A stretch of 64,000 bases of DNA from Ruminiclostridium cellobioparum subsp. termitidis CT1112 (GTDB lineage Bacteria > Bacillota > Clostridia > Acetivibrionales > DSM-1351): positions 124,001 through 188,000 of the forward strand of contig NZ_AORV01000026.1 in NCBI RefSeq assembly GCF_000350485.1, written 5' to 3'. Of this stretch, positions 8,878 to 18,123 are shown piece by piece; within the stretch, counting starts at the first letter, position 1; each line of letters opens with the position of its first letter. The notes under the pieces were generated by a model. That model saw only the letters and a list, made by a program, of their open reading frames with translations, searched no databases and was not told where the DNA came from. The position numbers and the translations under genes were made by a program.

Positions 8878-9999
8878 ATGAAAAAAGTAACTACGGCAGA
8901 ACTTAAGAAAATAAACCGCAGCAATATTTTTAAACTTATTTATAAAGAGCAGAAGATTTCAAAACAGGATATAGCAGCCCGGCTGCAGCTTAGCATGCCG
9001 CCTGTCACACAGTGTTTGAAGGAATTGGAGCAGCTTCAGCTCATTGAAAAAAATGGACTCTTTGAATCATCGGGCGGAAGAAAACCACAAGTAATCAGCT
9101 GTATACTGAAAAGCCGGATAAGCTTCGGCGTAGAGATCCTCAAAAATCAGATAAGAATTGTATCTATTGATATCTACGGTAAAGTGCTGAAGGAAAACCG
9201 GCTTGATCTGGCCTACTCTAATACGGAGGATTATTACAGGCAATTAGGGGAATTCGTCAACTCCTTTATTTCAGCAATGCGCGTTGCCTCCAAACGGGTA
9301 CTTGGAGTAGGAATAGCTGTACAGGGCCTTGTCTCGTCTGACGGCAATTCAATCACTTACAGCACCATACTGGAGTGCACCGGTGCAAGTTTGGAAGACT
9401 TCTGCGAATTTATAAATTATCCGTGCAGGTTGACCCATGACTCGGAAGCGGCCGCTTATGCCGAACTATGGTTTTCCAAAGATATCACCGATGCAATCTA
9501 TGTTTCTTTGAGCAAAAACCTGGGCGGCGCCGTTGTAATTAATTCTGCCATATATAAAGGACAGGGAATTGGCAGCGGACTCATCGAGCATATGGTTATA
9601 AAACCCGGCGGACGGCAATGTTATTGCGGAAAAAAAGGTTGCCTTGAAGCCTATTGCTCTGCCGACGCATTAGTCGGAGAAGCTCGCAATCCGGATGATT
9701 TTTTCACTTCCTTACGATCTGGAAAAGCAGAAGAAACTGCCCGCTGGCATCAATACCTGGATGATTTGTCCACCGCCATTAATAACATGCACATGCTGAT
9801 TGATTGCGACGTTATATTGGGAGGTCATATTGCCCCCTATTTGAATGAAAGCGATTTTGACGAATTGCTTGCACTTGCACATGAAAAATGTTCATTTGCT
9901 GAGAAGCGCCGCTACATTCACACAGGGAAGTGTACACATGCTGTAGTTGCAACCGGCGCAGCACTTTTGTTTGTCAACGACTTTCTGGATTCGATATAG
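8878..9999 (+). CDS. ROK family transcriptional regulator
   Basis: This 373-residue protein joins an N-terminal winged helix-turn-helix (residues 10-70, SKQDIAARLQLSMPPVTQCL) to a ROK sugar-kinase-like domain. The ROK zinc motif is present near residue 255 as CYCGKKGCLEAYC. NagC/XylR-type members repress sugar genes and are released by the sugar or its phosphate. It is divergent from the ADH/SDR pair and is the natural candidate to control it. It is a full-length paralogue of the ROK gene at 22778. Confidence 0.88.
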   Translation: MKKVTTAELKKINRSNIFKLIYKEQKISKQDIAARLQLSMPPVTQCLKELEQLQLIEKNGLFESSGGRKPQVISCILKSRISFGVEILKNQIRIVSIDIYGKVLKENRLDLAYSNTEDYYRQLGEFVNSFISAMRVASKRVLGVGIAVQGLVSSDGNSITYSTILECTGASLEDFCEFINYPCRLTHDSEAAAYAELWFSKDITDAIYVSLSKNLGGAVVINSAIYKGQGIGSGLIEHMVIKPGGRQCYCGKKGCLEAYCSADALVGEARNPDDFFTSLRSGKAEETARWHQYLDDLSTAINNMHMLIDCDVILGGHIAPYLNESDFDELLALAHEKCSFAEKRRYIHTGKCTHAVVATGAALLFVNDFLDSI

Positions 10000-10008
10000 T
10001 CGAATTCT

Positions 10009-10338
10009 TTATTTCCTTATCTCTTTATCAGTTAATGCATTGGCTGTGGCATAGACTACACACAAATCATGGGGTGTACATAAATGCAGCAACCGTTCAA
10101 GCTTGCTCAGCATTTCAGTATTCTCAGCCTTAACCGGGAAGAACACCCTGTCTACTGAGAAATTCAGAGTGACGGCAATACTGTGGAGAAGTTCTACTGA
10201 CGGCATTCTGCTTCCCGATTCCAACTGTTTGACATGGACAGGCGTCACTCCAAGCATTTCTGCCAGTTTTTCCTGGGTTAATTTGTTTTCTATCCGGGCG
10301 TTGCGTATGGCGGCCCCAAATTCTTTTCGATTCAGCAT
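10009..10338 (-). CDS. XRE family transcriptional regulator
   Basis: This 109-residue protein has an N-terminal Cro/CI-type helix-turn-helix (residues 6-62: RNARIENKLTQEKLAEMLGV, then VHVKQLESGSRMPS). The C-terminal half is short and helical and may dimerise. It is transcribed away from the hypothetical gene at 10494. The intervening region holds repeats of GAATAC that could be its operator. The target genes are unknown. Confidence 0.85.
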   Translation of the reverse strand: MLNRKEFGAAIRNARIENKLTQEKLAEMLGVTPVHVKQLESGSRMPSVELLHSIAVTLNFSVDRVFFPVKAENTEMLSKLERLLHLCTPHDLCVVYATANALTDKEIRK

Positions 10339-10370
10339 AATATACTCTAAGCCTCCTTTATAGTAATCTT

Positions 10371-10433
10371 AAAGAATACAAATATACTTGAAAATTAGCG
10401 AAAAGAATACTAAAATATATTCTTATAGAATAC
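10371..10433. promoter_or_regulatory. Repeated GAATAC half-sites between divergent genes
   Basis: AAAGAATAC occurs at 10371-10379 and 10402-10410, and GAATAC again at 10428-10433. The last is part of an inverted repeat, TATTCT-TAT-AGAATA, at 10418-10432. The arrangement suggests operators for the adjacent XRE regulator; this is inferred from position and repetition. Confidence 0.5.
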
Positions 10434-10493
10434 CATAAAGCTGGCGATTTTATTCACGGCGGATAAAACTCCTACGAAAGGAAGCAAAAAACC

Positions 10494-10994
10494 ATGAATA
10501 TGGAAGAAAAAAACACTTCCCCTCTTTGCGTCTTAATTTTATCGGACCGACTATTGAATTATGCTCAAAAGCTGGCCGATTACCTGACTTCAGTCGGGGT
10601 TCAGGTTGCCGCCCTTGTCACATCCAAAGAGCAGGCACTTATGTTTTGCGACGAGAGGATTGATTTTCTCATTATTGCGGGATACTTAAAGAATCAGATA
10701 AATTATGGAGTCATTAAAGAATGCGGAAACCGGGGGTTCCCTGCTGTTGCGGTACATTGGGCCATGCTGGATGACCTGATCTCCGGCTACTGCAGAACGT
10801 ATAAAATTCCATTACAATTTGAACGAACTTTGCCTATGGATGAATTTGTGTTGTTCCTATGGCAGAACCGCCCTTTACACTTGGCCCTTCCAGATGAGGA
10901 AGTGCCGGATGTCCAAACAAAACCGGATGACAAACATCTGAAATTTTTTGTTTCAAAAATCATAGCGTTTTTTCGGAATTTCTTATTTCTTTAA
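10494..10994 (+). CDS. Hypothetical protein with receiver-like fold
   Basis: This 166-residue protein has no family I can name with confidence. Residues 10-125 alternate hydrophobic strands and helices (LCVLILSDRLLNYAQKLAD, then VAALVTSKEQALMFCDERID and FLIIAG) in a way that resembles a response-regulator receiver or flavodoxin-like fold. There is no clear phospho-acceptor Asp, and there is a hydrophobic C-terminal tail (SKIIAFFRNFLFL). A GAAAGGAAG ribosome binding site supports the ATG. It is divergent from the XRE gene and may be controlled by it. Confidence 0.6.
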   Translation: MNMEEKNTSPLCVLILSDRLLNYAQKLADYLTSVGVQVAALVTSKEQALMFCDERIDFLIIAGYLKNQINYGVIKECGNRGFPAVAVHWAMLDDLISGYCRTYKIPLQFERTLPMDEFVLFLWQNRPLHLALPDEEVPDVQTKPDDKHLKFFVSKIIAFFRNFLFL

Positions 10995-11043
10995 TTTAAA
11001 CAATTTGCAAAAAGAATCAAAAGTACAGATCGGCAAAATCTAT

Positions 11044-11394
11044 TTATTTTCTTAATATTTTCTGCATTGTTTTACCTTTGGCTAACTCATCGATTAATTT
11101 ATCCAAGTATCGGATTTGCCGCATTAATTCATCTTCTATTTCTTCTACCCGATATCCACAAATTACTCCTTTAATGAGTGAAACATTCGGATTAATTTGA
11201 GGTGCTTGTTTGAAGAACGTTTCCATATCTACTTCATTAACTATTTGTTGCTGCAATGAATTTTCATCGTAACCGGTAAGCCAAAAAATGATTTCATCTA
11301 CTTCTTTTCTTGTTCTTCCTTTTTTTTCAGCTTTTTGTATATAGAGCGGATAGATACTTGAAAAAGACATTGTATAAATGCGTGGTTTCTCCAT
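11044..11394 (-). CDS. DUF2200 family protein
   Basis: This 116-residue protein matches the DUF2200 pattern as I remember it: [20 protein letters not shown] at the start, [14 protein letters not shown] in the middle and [13 protein letters not shown] then [14 protein letters not shown] at the end. The function of the family is unknown. It is cytosolic and apparently monocistronic, with an AAAGGAG ribosome binding site before the ATG. Confidence 0.85.
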   Translation of the reverse strand: MEKPRIYTMSFSSIYPLYIQKAEKKGRTRKEVDEIIFWLTGYDENSLQQQIVNEVDMETFFKQAPQINPNVSLIKGVICGYRVEEIEDELMRQIRYLDKLIDELAKGKTMQKILRK

Positions 11395-11553
11395 TTTAAA
11401 ATGCTCCTTTGATTTATATAAAAAATAATTACACGTTAATAATTTGGAATTTTATATATCTGTCTATGTGTTCTATAAGAACATTTTATTGTTCAGCTGT
11501 AATAAATTCAAGAACAAACTCTGAAAACCCTAATATTACCTATGAAATACCCA

Positions 11554-11593
11554 AAAAGCAGGGTCAAAAACTGCAGTTTTTGACCCTGCTTTT
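11554..11593 (-). terminator. Perfect 40-bp palindromic terminator
   Basis: A perfect inverted repeat with arms beginning AAAAGCAGGGTCAAAAA, centred on CTGCAG, lies about 45 bp after the stop of the AraC/GyrI gene. A and T runs on both flanks make it usable in either direction. Confidence 0.75.
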
Positions 11594-11636
11594 CGCTTAC
11601 CTTTAGAAACAATAGTGGATAAGCAGTCGATTTTAT

Positions 11637-12602
11637 TTACTTCCGCACTGGTCTGATATACTTAAAATACCGTTCCGGATTAAAATAAAAGTAAATTATT
11701 CTACCGGGGGAAGTATCAAAGCAGTAGCCAGTGCCTGCAAAATCAAAAGTTGCCATTGCCTTTTCAATCTTTTCCTCCACACTACGATTTTCCTGCTCAT
11801 AATCGAAGGTCCCATGTTCAAAAACAATATACTCGGCTTCGGGAACATCAATCATAAGCATATGTGGTGGTACTTCGCCTTTATAATCAAAAGGAAGTCG
11901 TACACCATAACACTCTGTACGCGGTATACCCCAATCGCAGAGTCTGCCGTCCGGGTCATTAATGTACGCCATAATCTGACCGCTGCCGCCGTTAGATTCG
12001 CTCCCACCATCGTCATCCAATTTGCCCTTGATACTATCGAGTAAGCCGCAGATTGTTTCGCAGTCCTGTCCCGGAATAAGACTTTGCTTTTGCCAAAAAT
12101 CCCAATACCCATTACTCTCATAGTTTTTAATGTGCAAAAATTTATGTGCGGGAATGGTTACAAAATAAATTTTAACATCATCTGCAGATTTCATCATCCC
12201 AATCTCTCCCAGTCCTAAAAAGTAGCGGTCGAAAGGGTTTATTTTTGTACGAAGAACGACAGGTTTAGGCTTTTTTCGGTATTCACTTGGAGTTACACCA
12301 TATGTTCCCTTAAAAGCTCTGGTAAAAGCTTCATGTGATGAAAAACCATAATCAAAAGCAATATCTAAAAGGCTTTTTTCACTATCCCGAACCTCTTTTA
12401 GTGCAAAGGCTAATTTTCTATGCCGCAGATAATCCCTAAATTGTATACCCGATATTTCTTTGAATTTTCTCGTTGTATAAAATTCGGAATAACCCAGCCT
12501 GCGAGAAAGAAAGCGTAGTGTCAAGGCTTCATCATTATAATTTTTAATACATTTGTCAATTTCATCAACGATTATTTGAATTTGCCTCTGCCACTGGTAC
12601 AT
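11637..12602 (-). CDS. AraC family regulator with GyrI-like effector domain
   Basis: This protein of about 321 residues begins with an AraC DNA-binding domain (residues 10-110, including SLLDIAFDYGFSSHEAF and FKGTYGVTPSEYRK). It is followed by a GyrI/SOUL-like effector-binding domain (residues 130-320: KIYFVTIPAHKFLHIKNYES to FDTSPGRIIYFYFNPERY). This order is that of Rob/SoxS-like and multidrug-sensing regulators. GTG at 12614 is possible, but ATG at 12602 sits eight bases after a GGGGTGA site. No obvious partner gene is adjacent, and the ligand is unknown. Confidence 0.82.
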   Translation of the reverse strand: MYQWQRQIQIIVDEIDKCIKNYNDEALTLRFLSRRLGYSEFYTTRKFKEISGIQFRDYLRHRKLAFALKEVRDSEKSLLDIAFDYGFSSHEAFTRAFKGTYGVTPSEYRKKPKPVVLRTKINPFDRYFLGLGEIGMMKSADDVKIYFVTIPAHKFLHIKNYESNGYWDFWQKQSLIPGQDCETICGLLDSIKGKLDDDGGSESNGGSGQIMAYINDPDGRLCDWGIPRTECYGVRLPFDYKGEVPPHMLMIDVPEAEYIVFEHGTFDYEQENRSVEEKIEKAMATFDFAGTGYCFDTSPGRIIYFYFNPERYFKYIRPVRK

Positions 12603-12820
12603 TCGTCCGTTCACCCCGTTTCAGCCACCCTACATTTATTATGAAGAAATAGAGAGATTGCTGCTTGATTTTACTTGCTGATTTTCAAGCATAAAATTCA
12701 AATATGCACATTTCTTAAAAAGCTTCGACTCATATTGCTTTGCTAAGTTGCAAACAAGTTATCCCCACCAATATAATGCTTGGTTTGTTTTTACCTGATA
12801 TCACAAGTTATCATAAGTGC

Positions 12821-14329
12821 TTATACATCATATAACTTGCCGAATTTATCGTTGAGATACTCTATAAAGTATTTTGCACTCAGTTCCTCGCCTGTAACTT
12901 TCTTAATTAATTCAGCCGGCTTTAATATTGCACCATACTGATGAATATTTTCCTTTAACCATTTGGTAATAGACGAAAAGTCTCCACTGTAGATTTTTTG
13001 ATTCCAATCTGGAATTTCCTCTTTTAGCTTATTGAAAATTTGCGCCCCGTACAAGTTTCCAAGCGCATAGGTTGGAAAATACCCAAAATCACCGCCCGAC
13101 CAATGAACATCTTGCAATACTCCATCAGCATAATTTTCCGGTTCCACACCCAAATACTCCTTATATTTTTCATTCCAAAGCCTTGGAACATCATCAACGT
13201 TGATATCACTGTTTATCAGGAGCTTTTCCATTTCATAGCGAATAATTATATGAAGACTATAAGTTAATTCATCTGCATCAATCCTGATTAAAGAAGGCTC
13301 CACGCGGTTGATTGCCCTATAAAACGATATGAGATCCACCCCTTCAAGCTCTTTATAGGTTTCGTGAAATTTCGGGTAAAAATAGCTCCAAAACTCCATG
13401 CTTTTCCCAAGGATATTTTCATAAAACCGTGATTGTGACTCGTGCATACCCATTGATGCACCCGAACCTAAAGAAGTTCCCTCAAGTTCATCCGGAATAC
13501 CTTGTTCGTAAATTCCATGTCCGCCTTCGTGAATCATGGAGAAGACTGCAGGTCTGAAATCCGAAGTATCGTATTTTGTGGTTATTCTGACATCTTTATT
13601 TCCAAAGTTCGTCGTAAACGGATGCTCGGATACATCGATCCTTCCTCTTTTTTCGTAATCATAGCCCATATGTCCTAAAATGGTTTCCCCCAGCTTTCTC
13701 TGGCTTTCAACAGAGTAATTTCCTTTTAAAAAAGTATCATCAGTTTTTATGTTTGAATTTTTAATTCTTTGAAGTAAATCAACGAGAGATTCTCGCAATT
13801 CTCCGAATACTACATCAAGCCTTTCTGTTGTCATTCCAGGTTCATAGATATCTAGAAGACCATCATACTTGTTGTTGGCAAAACCCCAGTATTCAGAGAA
13901 CTTTTTATTATAAGCGATAAGCTTAGCAAGGTGTGGCTTGAAAATTGAGAAGTCATTTTTCTTTTTAGCTTCCTCCCATGCACTTTGCGAGAGTGACTTA
14001 TCAATTTCATATTGAATGTATTCAGCTTCAGGTATCTTCATTGCGTAATTATAATCTTTTGTTATTTTTTCTATCATGGCTTTGGTTAAATTATCCAAAT
14101 CATCAATTCCACTAAAATAATCAATAAACTCTTTCATTTTTTCTGATGTAGCAAGCTTGTAGCTCTCACCTGTCAGGTATCCAATCATTTCGCTTCTGTA
14201 TTCAATTGCCTCTTTTGGCATATTGACAATGCTGTCCCAATGCAATAACGAAATAGAACTGCCCAGATACTCTACTTTTTTAAGATATTCTTTTAATTCT
14301 TCAATTTTCGTAATTGTTTTTTTATTCAT
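12821..14329 (-). CDS. Carboxypeptidase M32 (thermostable carboxypeptidase 1 family)
   Basis: This 502-residue cytosolic metallopeptidase has the zinc site HEGGHGIYEQG (HEXXH) near residue 265, with the downstream Glu in the SGASMGMHESQSRFYENILG region. It also has the M32 feature RIDADELTYSLHIIIRYE and the YADGVLQDVHWSGGDFGYFP segment. It removes C-terminal amino acids from peptides and needs a divalent metal. Length is full for the family. It appears to be a single-gene unit with a GGAG ribosome binding site. Confidence 0.92.
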   Translation of the reverse strand: MNKKTITKIEELKEYLKKVEYLGSSISLLHWDSIVNMPKEAIEYRSEMIGYLTGESYKLATSEKMKEFIDYFSGIDDLDNLTKAMIEKITKDYNYAMKIPEAEYIQYEIDKSLSQSAWEEAKKKNDFSIFKPHLAKLIAYNKKFSEYWGFANNKYDGLLDIYEPGMTTERLDVVFGELRESLVDLLQRIKNSNIKTDDTFLKGNYSVESQRKLGETILGHMGYDYEKRGRIDVSEHPFTTNFGNKDVRITTKYDTSDFRPAVFSMIHEGGHGIYEQGIPDELEGTSLGSGASMGMHESQSRFYENILGKSMEFWSYFYPKFHETYKELEGVDLISFYRAINRVEPSLIRIDADELTYSLHIIIRYEMEKLLINSDINVDDVPRLWNEKYKEYLGVEPENYADGVLQDVHWSGGDFGYFPTYALGNLYGAQIFNKLKEEIPDWNQKIYSGDFSSITKWLKENIHQYGAILKPAELIKKVTGEELSAKYFIEYLNDKFGKLYDV

Positions 14330-14609
14330 TGTAATCTCCTTTATTCTTATATTGCTTTACAGGTATCGCTTCATTTGTTCTCCTTATCAATCACGTATCT
14401 CCTGTATTTTTAAGCTTTGATGCCTAAGCCATTTACATCAATTCAAGACATCACTATTAGTTTGCTAATAATAGTATTATTATTCGATAAAAATTTCCAT
14501 TTTCCTCCATAAGGTTATAATAAATATTCGATTCAATTCAGGTTGCCTGACGCCTGGCAATGTCACTGATTTTGAAATGCAATGTGCTTTTGTTTATTCA
14601 TTTGTGCCT

Positions 14610-15143
14610 TTATCCCCCCTCGATTATCCATTCCTCCATTTCCTCGCTGACAGGAACAAAACCAAACTTTTCGTACATTTTAACCGCTTTGTCGTTGCAA
14701 GCGGCAACTGTCAAGAAAATCGGCGTACGATGAGTTTGTTGAAGTTTCGCTACAATAAAATTCAATAACTTCGTCCCGTAGCCTTTGCCCTGAGACTGCG
14801 GAGCGATCATCACTCTCTCGATTTCATAACAGTTTTCCTCTTTATTGTGATAAATCCGGATGCTTCCCACAAGCTCATGGTTTTCGAACCAAAGATATGT
14901 TTCGCGTTTTTGAACTTCGTCAAGCGGAAAAAATTGGCGTATATTGCTGTGCATTCTGTGAAATAGATCAGCGAAAATATCATTTCCGACCTTTTGATAT
15001 ATATCGTAATATTTATCTTCAAACAAAATAAGCTCAGGCTCCAAATCTGAAGTGACAGGCCCGCCTCTATACTCCATTCTTGTAAACCATGCGTAAGCAA
15101 TGCCGTTTGCTTGGTCGATTCGATACGGATAATTTGCCTTCAT
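14610..15143 (-). CDS. GNAT family N-acetyltransferase
   Basis: This protein of about 177 residues has a GNAT fold, with the acetyl-CoA binding loop MIAPQSQGKGYGTKLLNFIV around residues 120-140 and a NDKAVKMYEKFGFVPVSEE C-terminal segment. The substrate is unknown. The longer frame from 15194 is rejected because the ATG at 15143 follows AAAGGGAG at the right distance and the extra residues are not conserved-looking. It is monocistronic. Confidence 0.82.
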   Translation of the reverse strand: MKANYPYRIDQANGIAYAWFTRMEYRGGPVTSDLEPELILFEDKYYDIYQKVGNDIFADLFHRMHSNIRQFFPLDEVQKRETYLWFENHELVGSIRIYHNKEENCYEIERVMIAPQSQGKGYGTKLLNFIVAKLQQTHRTPIFLTVAACNDKAVKMYEKFGFVPVSEEMEEWIIEGG

Positions 15144-15299
15144 AATTTTTTCTCCCTTTATCTTTGCATGCCTTGAGGATACAAAAAAAGCCACCGTCCC
15201 CCTTGGAGGAAGGCATATCGATCAGCATAAATACCCTCCATATACACACTAGCTATCTCTTCTGATTATACTATTTTTTTCGGAAAAGCAAATTAGAGT

Positions 15300-15419
15300 T
15301 TAATCATCGCCTATATTGGTTGTCAGCAAATCTGTGGCTTTATTGATTTCAGAAAATACCTGGGTTGTTTCCCCAACCATATCACTTTGCTCTTTTATGG
15401 TCAGATCTGTTCTGCATTT
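15300..15419 (-). pseudogene. Remnant of a methyl-accepting chemotaxis protein C-terminus
   Basis: A 39-codon open stretch on the minus strand, without a start codon and bounded upstream by a stop, encodes TIKEQSDMVGETTQVFSEIN and then KATDLLTTNIGDD. This resembles the segment that follows the signalling hairpin in clostridial chemoreceptors (EQTEAV-type, then FNEI). No chemoreceptor body precedes it. The rest of the 15195-15574 gap is AT-rich and otherwise empty. Confidence 0.45.
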
Positions 15420-15574
15420 TTACGTTCCGGGACATATAATAAAATCTCCTCCTTACAAATAAATAATTGTGCGGAAGAGATATTATCTAATTATTATTCA
15501 GTATCAAAAAAACATTTATATAATTCAAACTAAACAAGCTTCATTGTCTTTAATTAATTTTTAATTTTTGCCAT

Positions 15575-16519
15575 TCAGGCATTTGATTTTTGATATTTCT
15601 GAATACAATCAAAACCAACAGCCAGAAGCAATACAAGCCCTTTAGTTACCATCTGGACGTATTGGCTTACATTAAGCAGGACAAGCCCGTTACTTAACAC
15701 ACCAATGATTAACACACCGGCAACAACATTTGATATTTTTCCTGATCCGCCGTTAACACTGACACCGCCCAGAACAACTGCGGTAAGCACATCAAATTCA
15801 AAACCTTTACCGGCAAGCGCCTGGCCGGAATTTGTCCTTGAAAGCAGTACTATGCCTGCTATGCCTGCAAACAATCCGGAGAGCGTATATACCAGATATT
15901 TAACCCGTTTTACATTTATTCCTGATAAGTTTGCAGCTTCTTCGTTACTGCCAACTGCATAAAAGTATCTGCCGAAAAATGTCTTGTTCAAAATAAATGA
16001 GCCAATCACAAAGATAACAATCATAATGATAACAGGTATTGGTATAAGACCTATGTATCCCTGTCCCAGAACTGTGAAAGCTTTAGGAAAGCCAAATATG
16101 GGAAGGCCGCCGCATATAATATAGGCAACACCCTCAAGAATCGTCATAGCGCATAAGGTAACAATCAGCGGCGGCATTTTGATATTTGCGATAATCCATC
16201 CGTTAATGAAACCAATGGACGCACTCATGGCAAGCGCAATAAGAGCAGCTAAGACAGGATCAACATTGGCCTTGACCATAAGCCAGGCCGCTACGATATT
16301 GACTAAAGTTATTACTGACCCGATTGAAAGGTCAATACCCCCAAGTAAAAGTACAAATGCCATACCTACTGCAGCAATTCCAAGCATAGATATCTGGCGG
16401 GCAACGTTAAATAAATTTGAGGGGACTAAGAACGCCTTGGATGCTACTGAGAATATGATTATAAGTAAAAGAAGCACGGCAAATATTCCGTATTTTTTTA
16501 ATCCAGCTACAAATTTCAT
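15575..16519 (-). CDS. Sugar ABC transporter permease (RbsC type)
   Basis: This 314-residue membrane protein has 8-10 hydrophobic segments and the RbsC-family signature GGIDLSIGSVITLVNIVAAW (residues 55-75), plus EAANLSGINVKRVKYLVY. It forms the membrane channel for a ribose-type sugar importer. The ATG at 16519 follows GGAAAGGAA and begins only 4 bp after the stop of the ATPase gene, so translation is coupled. It is the last gene of the seven-gene operon starting at 22519. Confidence 0.92.
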   Translation of the reverse strand: MKFVAGLKKYGIFAVLLLLIIIFSVASKAFLVPSNLFNVARQISMLGIAAVGMAFVLLLGGIDLSIGSVITLVNIVAAWLMVKANVDPVLAALIALAMSASIGFINGWIIANIKMPPLIVTLCAMTILEGVAYIICGGLPIFGFPKAFTVLGQGYIGLIPIPVIIMIVIFVIGSFILNKTFFGRYFYAVGSNEEAANLSGINVKRVKYLVYTLSGLFAGIAGIVLLSRTNSGQALAGKGFEFDVLTAVVLGGVSVNGGSGKISNVVAGVLIIGVLSNGLVLLNVSQYVQMVTKGLVLLLAVGFDCIQKYQKSNA

Positions 16520-16523
16520 AATA

Positions 16524-18026
16524 TTATTCCTTTCCCTTGACGATTGATGCATAGCTCATGATTAGTTCCTGATTGAACTCCTGTCTTGCGATTATACCGG
16601 TAATCCGGCCTTCGGACAGAACAATGATTCTATCCGACATTCCCATTATCTCTTCCATTTCGGATGAAATCATGATAACGGTTTTTCCTGATTCAACCAA
16701 CAAGTTAATCAATTTATATATCTCATATTTAGCTCCTACATCAATCCCTCTGGTAGGTTCATCCAATATGATCAGGTCAGGATTTGAAGCAAGCCATTTA
16801 CCGAGAATTACTTTTTGTTGATTACCACCGCTCAGATTTTTTACAATTTGCATGATATCAGGTGTTTTGATCTTAAGTTCCTTGCAGTATTTATCCGCTA
16901 TTTCCCGTTCCTTGTTCTTATTAATAACAGAACAGAATGAAATCTTTTCAAGTATAGCCATGCTGATATTGCCTTTTATATCAATTGATAGTAGAGCCCC
17001 CTGTCTCTTCCGATCTTCCGGAACAAGAACGATCCCATGATTTATAGCCTCCCGTGGGGTTTTCGGAGAAATTTCCCTGCCTTTGAAAATAATCTGTCCC
17101 CTTGTTTTTGGCTTCACACCAAAAATCAACTCGGCAAGCTCCGTTCTCCCGGCACCGATCAACCCGGCAAAGCCCAGAATCTCTCCGCGCCTTATTTGAA
17201 ACGAAACGTCAGTAAGGCCATTGCCATACAAATTATTTACCTCCAGTAGAACCTCATCTTTAATGCATGGCATACGGGCAGGATATGTTTCTTTCAACTC
17301 TCGTCCCACCATCAAAGACACAAGCATATTTACATCTGTTTCGGCAGTGTTTAATGTTTTGATTTTCTCACCATCGCGCATGATCGTTATTCTGTCAGCC
17401 AATCTAAAAATTTCATCCAATCTATGTGATATGTAAATAATGGTCACACCGGCACTTTTTAATTTGTCAACCATTGCAAACATGCGCTCAACTTCTGATT
17501 TTGTCAGGGGCGCCGAGGGTTCATCCATGATCAATATCTGAGCTTTCTGAGAAACAGCTTTTGCAATTTCAACAATTTGCTGATACCCTACAGACAGGTT
17601 TTTGACCAGCTCATTTGGTTCAATATCAATATCCAGCTGTTCAAATATCTCTTTTGATGCTTCAACCATTGCTTTTCGGTCAATGATCACACCTTTTCTT
17701 ATTGCCCTGCCTAAAAAAATATTTTCAGCTACCGATAATTCTCCAACCAGATTAAATTCCTGGTATATAACTGCAATTCCATTTTCTTTAGATAACTTTG
17801 GCGTCATTGATGAAACTTCTCTCCCATTGACAATCACCTGCCCGCTGTCAGGAACAACTGCGCCGGTACAGGTTTTGATCAAAGTTGATTTACCTGCGCC
17901 ATTTTCACCTACCAGGGCATGGACTTCACCTTTTGCAACCTCGATGGTAACATCGTTTAATGCCACCACACCCGGATAGGTCTTTATAATATTTTTAAGC
18001 TGCAAAACCATGTTATCCGCAACCAT
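16524..18026 (-). CDS. Sugar ABC transporter ATP-binding protein (RbsA type)
   Basis: This 500-residue protein carries two fused ABC cassettes. The first has GENGAGKST and LSVGYQQIVEIAKAV; the second has a degenerate Walker A (GLIGAGRTE), as usual in this family, and LSGGNQQKVILGKWL. It powers uptake of a monosaccharide or polyol together with the adjacent permease and binding protein. The start at 18026 follows GGGAGGAAA. It is separated from the binding-protein gene by a 14-bp stem inverted repeat. Confidence 0.92.
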   Translation of the reverse strand: MVADNMVLQLKNIIKTYPGVVALNDVTIEVAKGEVHALVGENGAGKSTLIKTCTGAVVPDSGQVIVNGREVSSMTPKLSKENGIAVIYQEFNLVGELSVAENIFLGRAIRKGVIIDRKAMVEASKEIFEQLDIDIEPNELVKNLSVGYQQIVEIAKAVSQKAQILIMDEPSAPLTKSEVERMFAMVDKLKSAGVTIIYISHRLDEIFRLADRITIMRDGEKIKTLNTAETDVNMLVSLMVGRELKETYPARMPCIKDEVLLEVNNLYGNGLTDVSFQIRRGEILGFAGLIGAGRTELAELIFGVKPKTRGQIIFKGREISPKTPREAINHGIVLVPEDRKRQGALLSIDIKGNISMAILEKISFCSVINKNKEREIADKYCKELKIKTPDIMQIVKNLSGGNQQKVILGKWLASNPDLIILDEPTRGIDVGAKYEIYKLINLLVESGKTVIMISSEMEEIMGMSDRIIVLSEGRITGIIARQEFNQELIMSYASIVKGKE

Positions 18027-18056
18027 AAATTTTCCTCCCATAACCAGAAAATTTTT

Positions 18057-18101
18057 AACTGACCTGAGATTGCAGAATTTCCCCTCCATCTCAGGTCAGT
18101 T
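18057..18101 (-). promoter_or_regulatory. Long inverted repeat between binding-protein and ATPase genes
   Basis: Arms AACTGACCTGAGAT and ATCTCAGGTCAGTT pair perfectly over 14 bp around a 17-nt loop. The minus-strand T run after it is poor, so it is more likely an RNA processing or 3'-end-stabilising hairpin, or a partial attenuator, than a full terminator. Such elements often keep binding-protein mRNA in excess of the rest of the transporter mRNA. Confidence 0.6.
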
Positions 18102-18123
18102 CTATTTAAATGTTTAAGCTCTG

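Noticed and set aside
11409-11606. 65-codon plus-strand frame
   Set aside because: It runs into the perfect palindromic terminator and has no ribosome binding site or protein-like pattern.
14353-14385. TTTACA followed by CTCCTTAT
   Set aside because: The spacing is 18, not 16, and no plus-strand gene follows.
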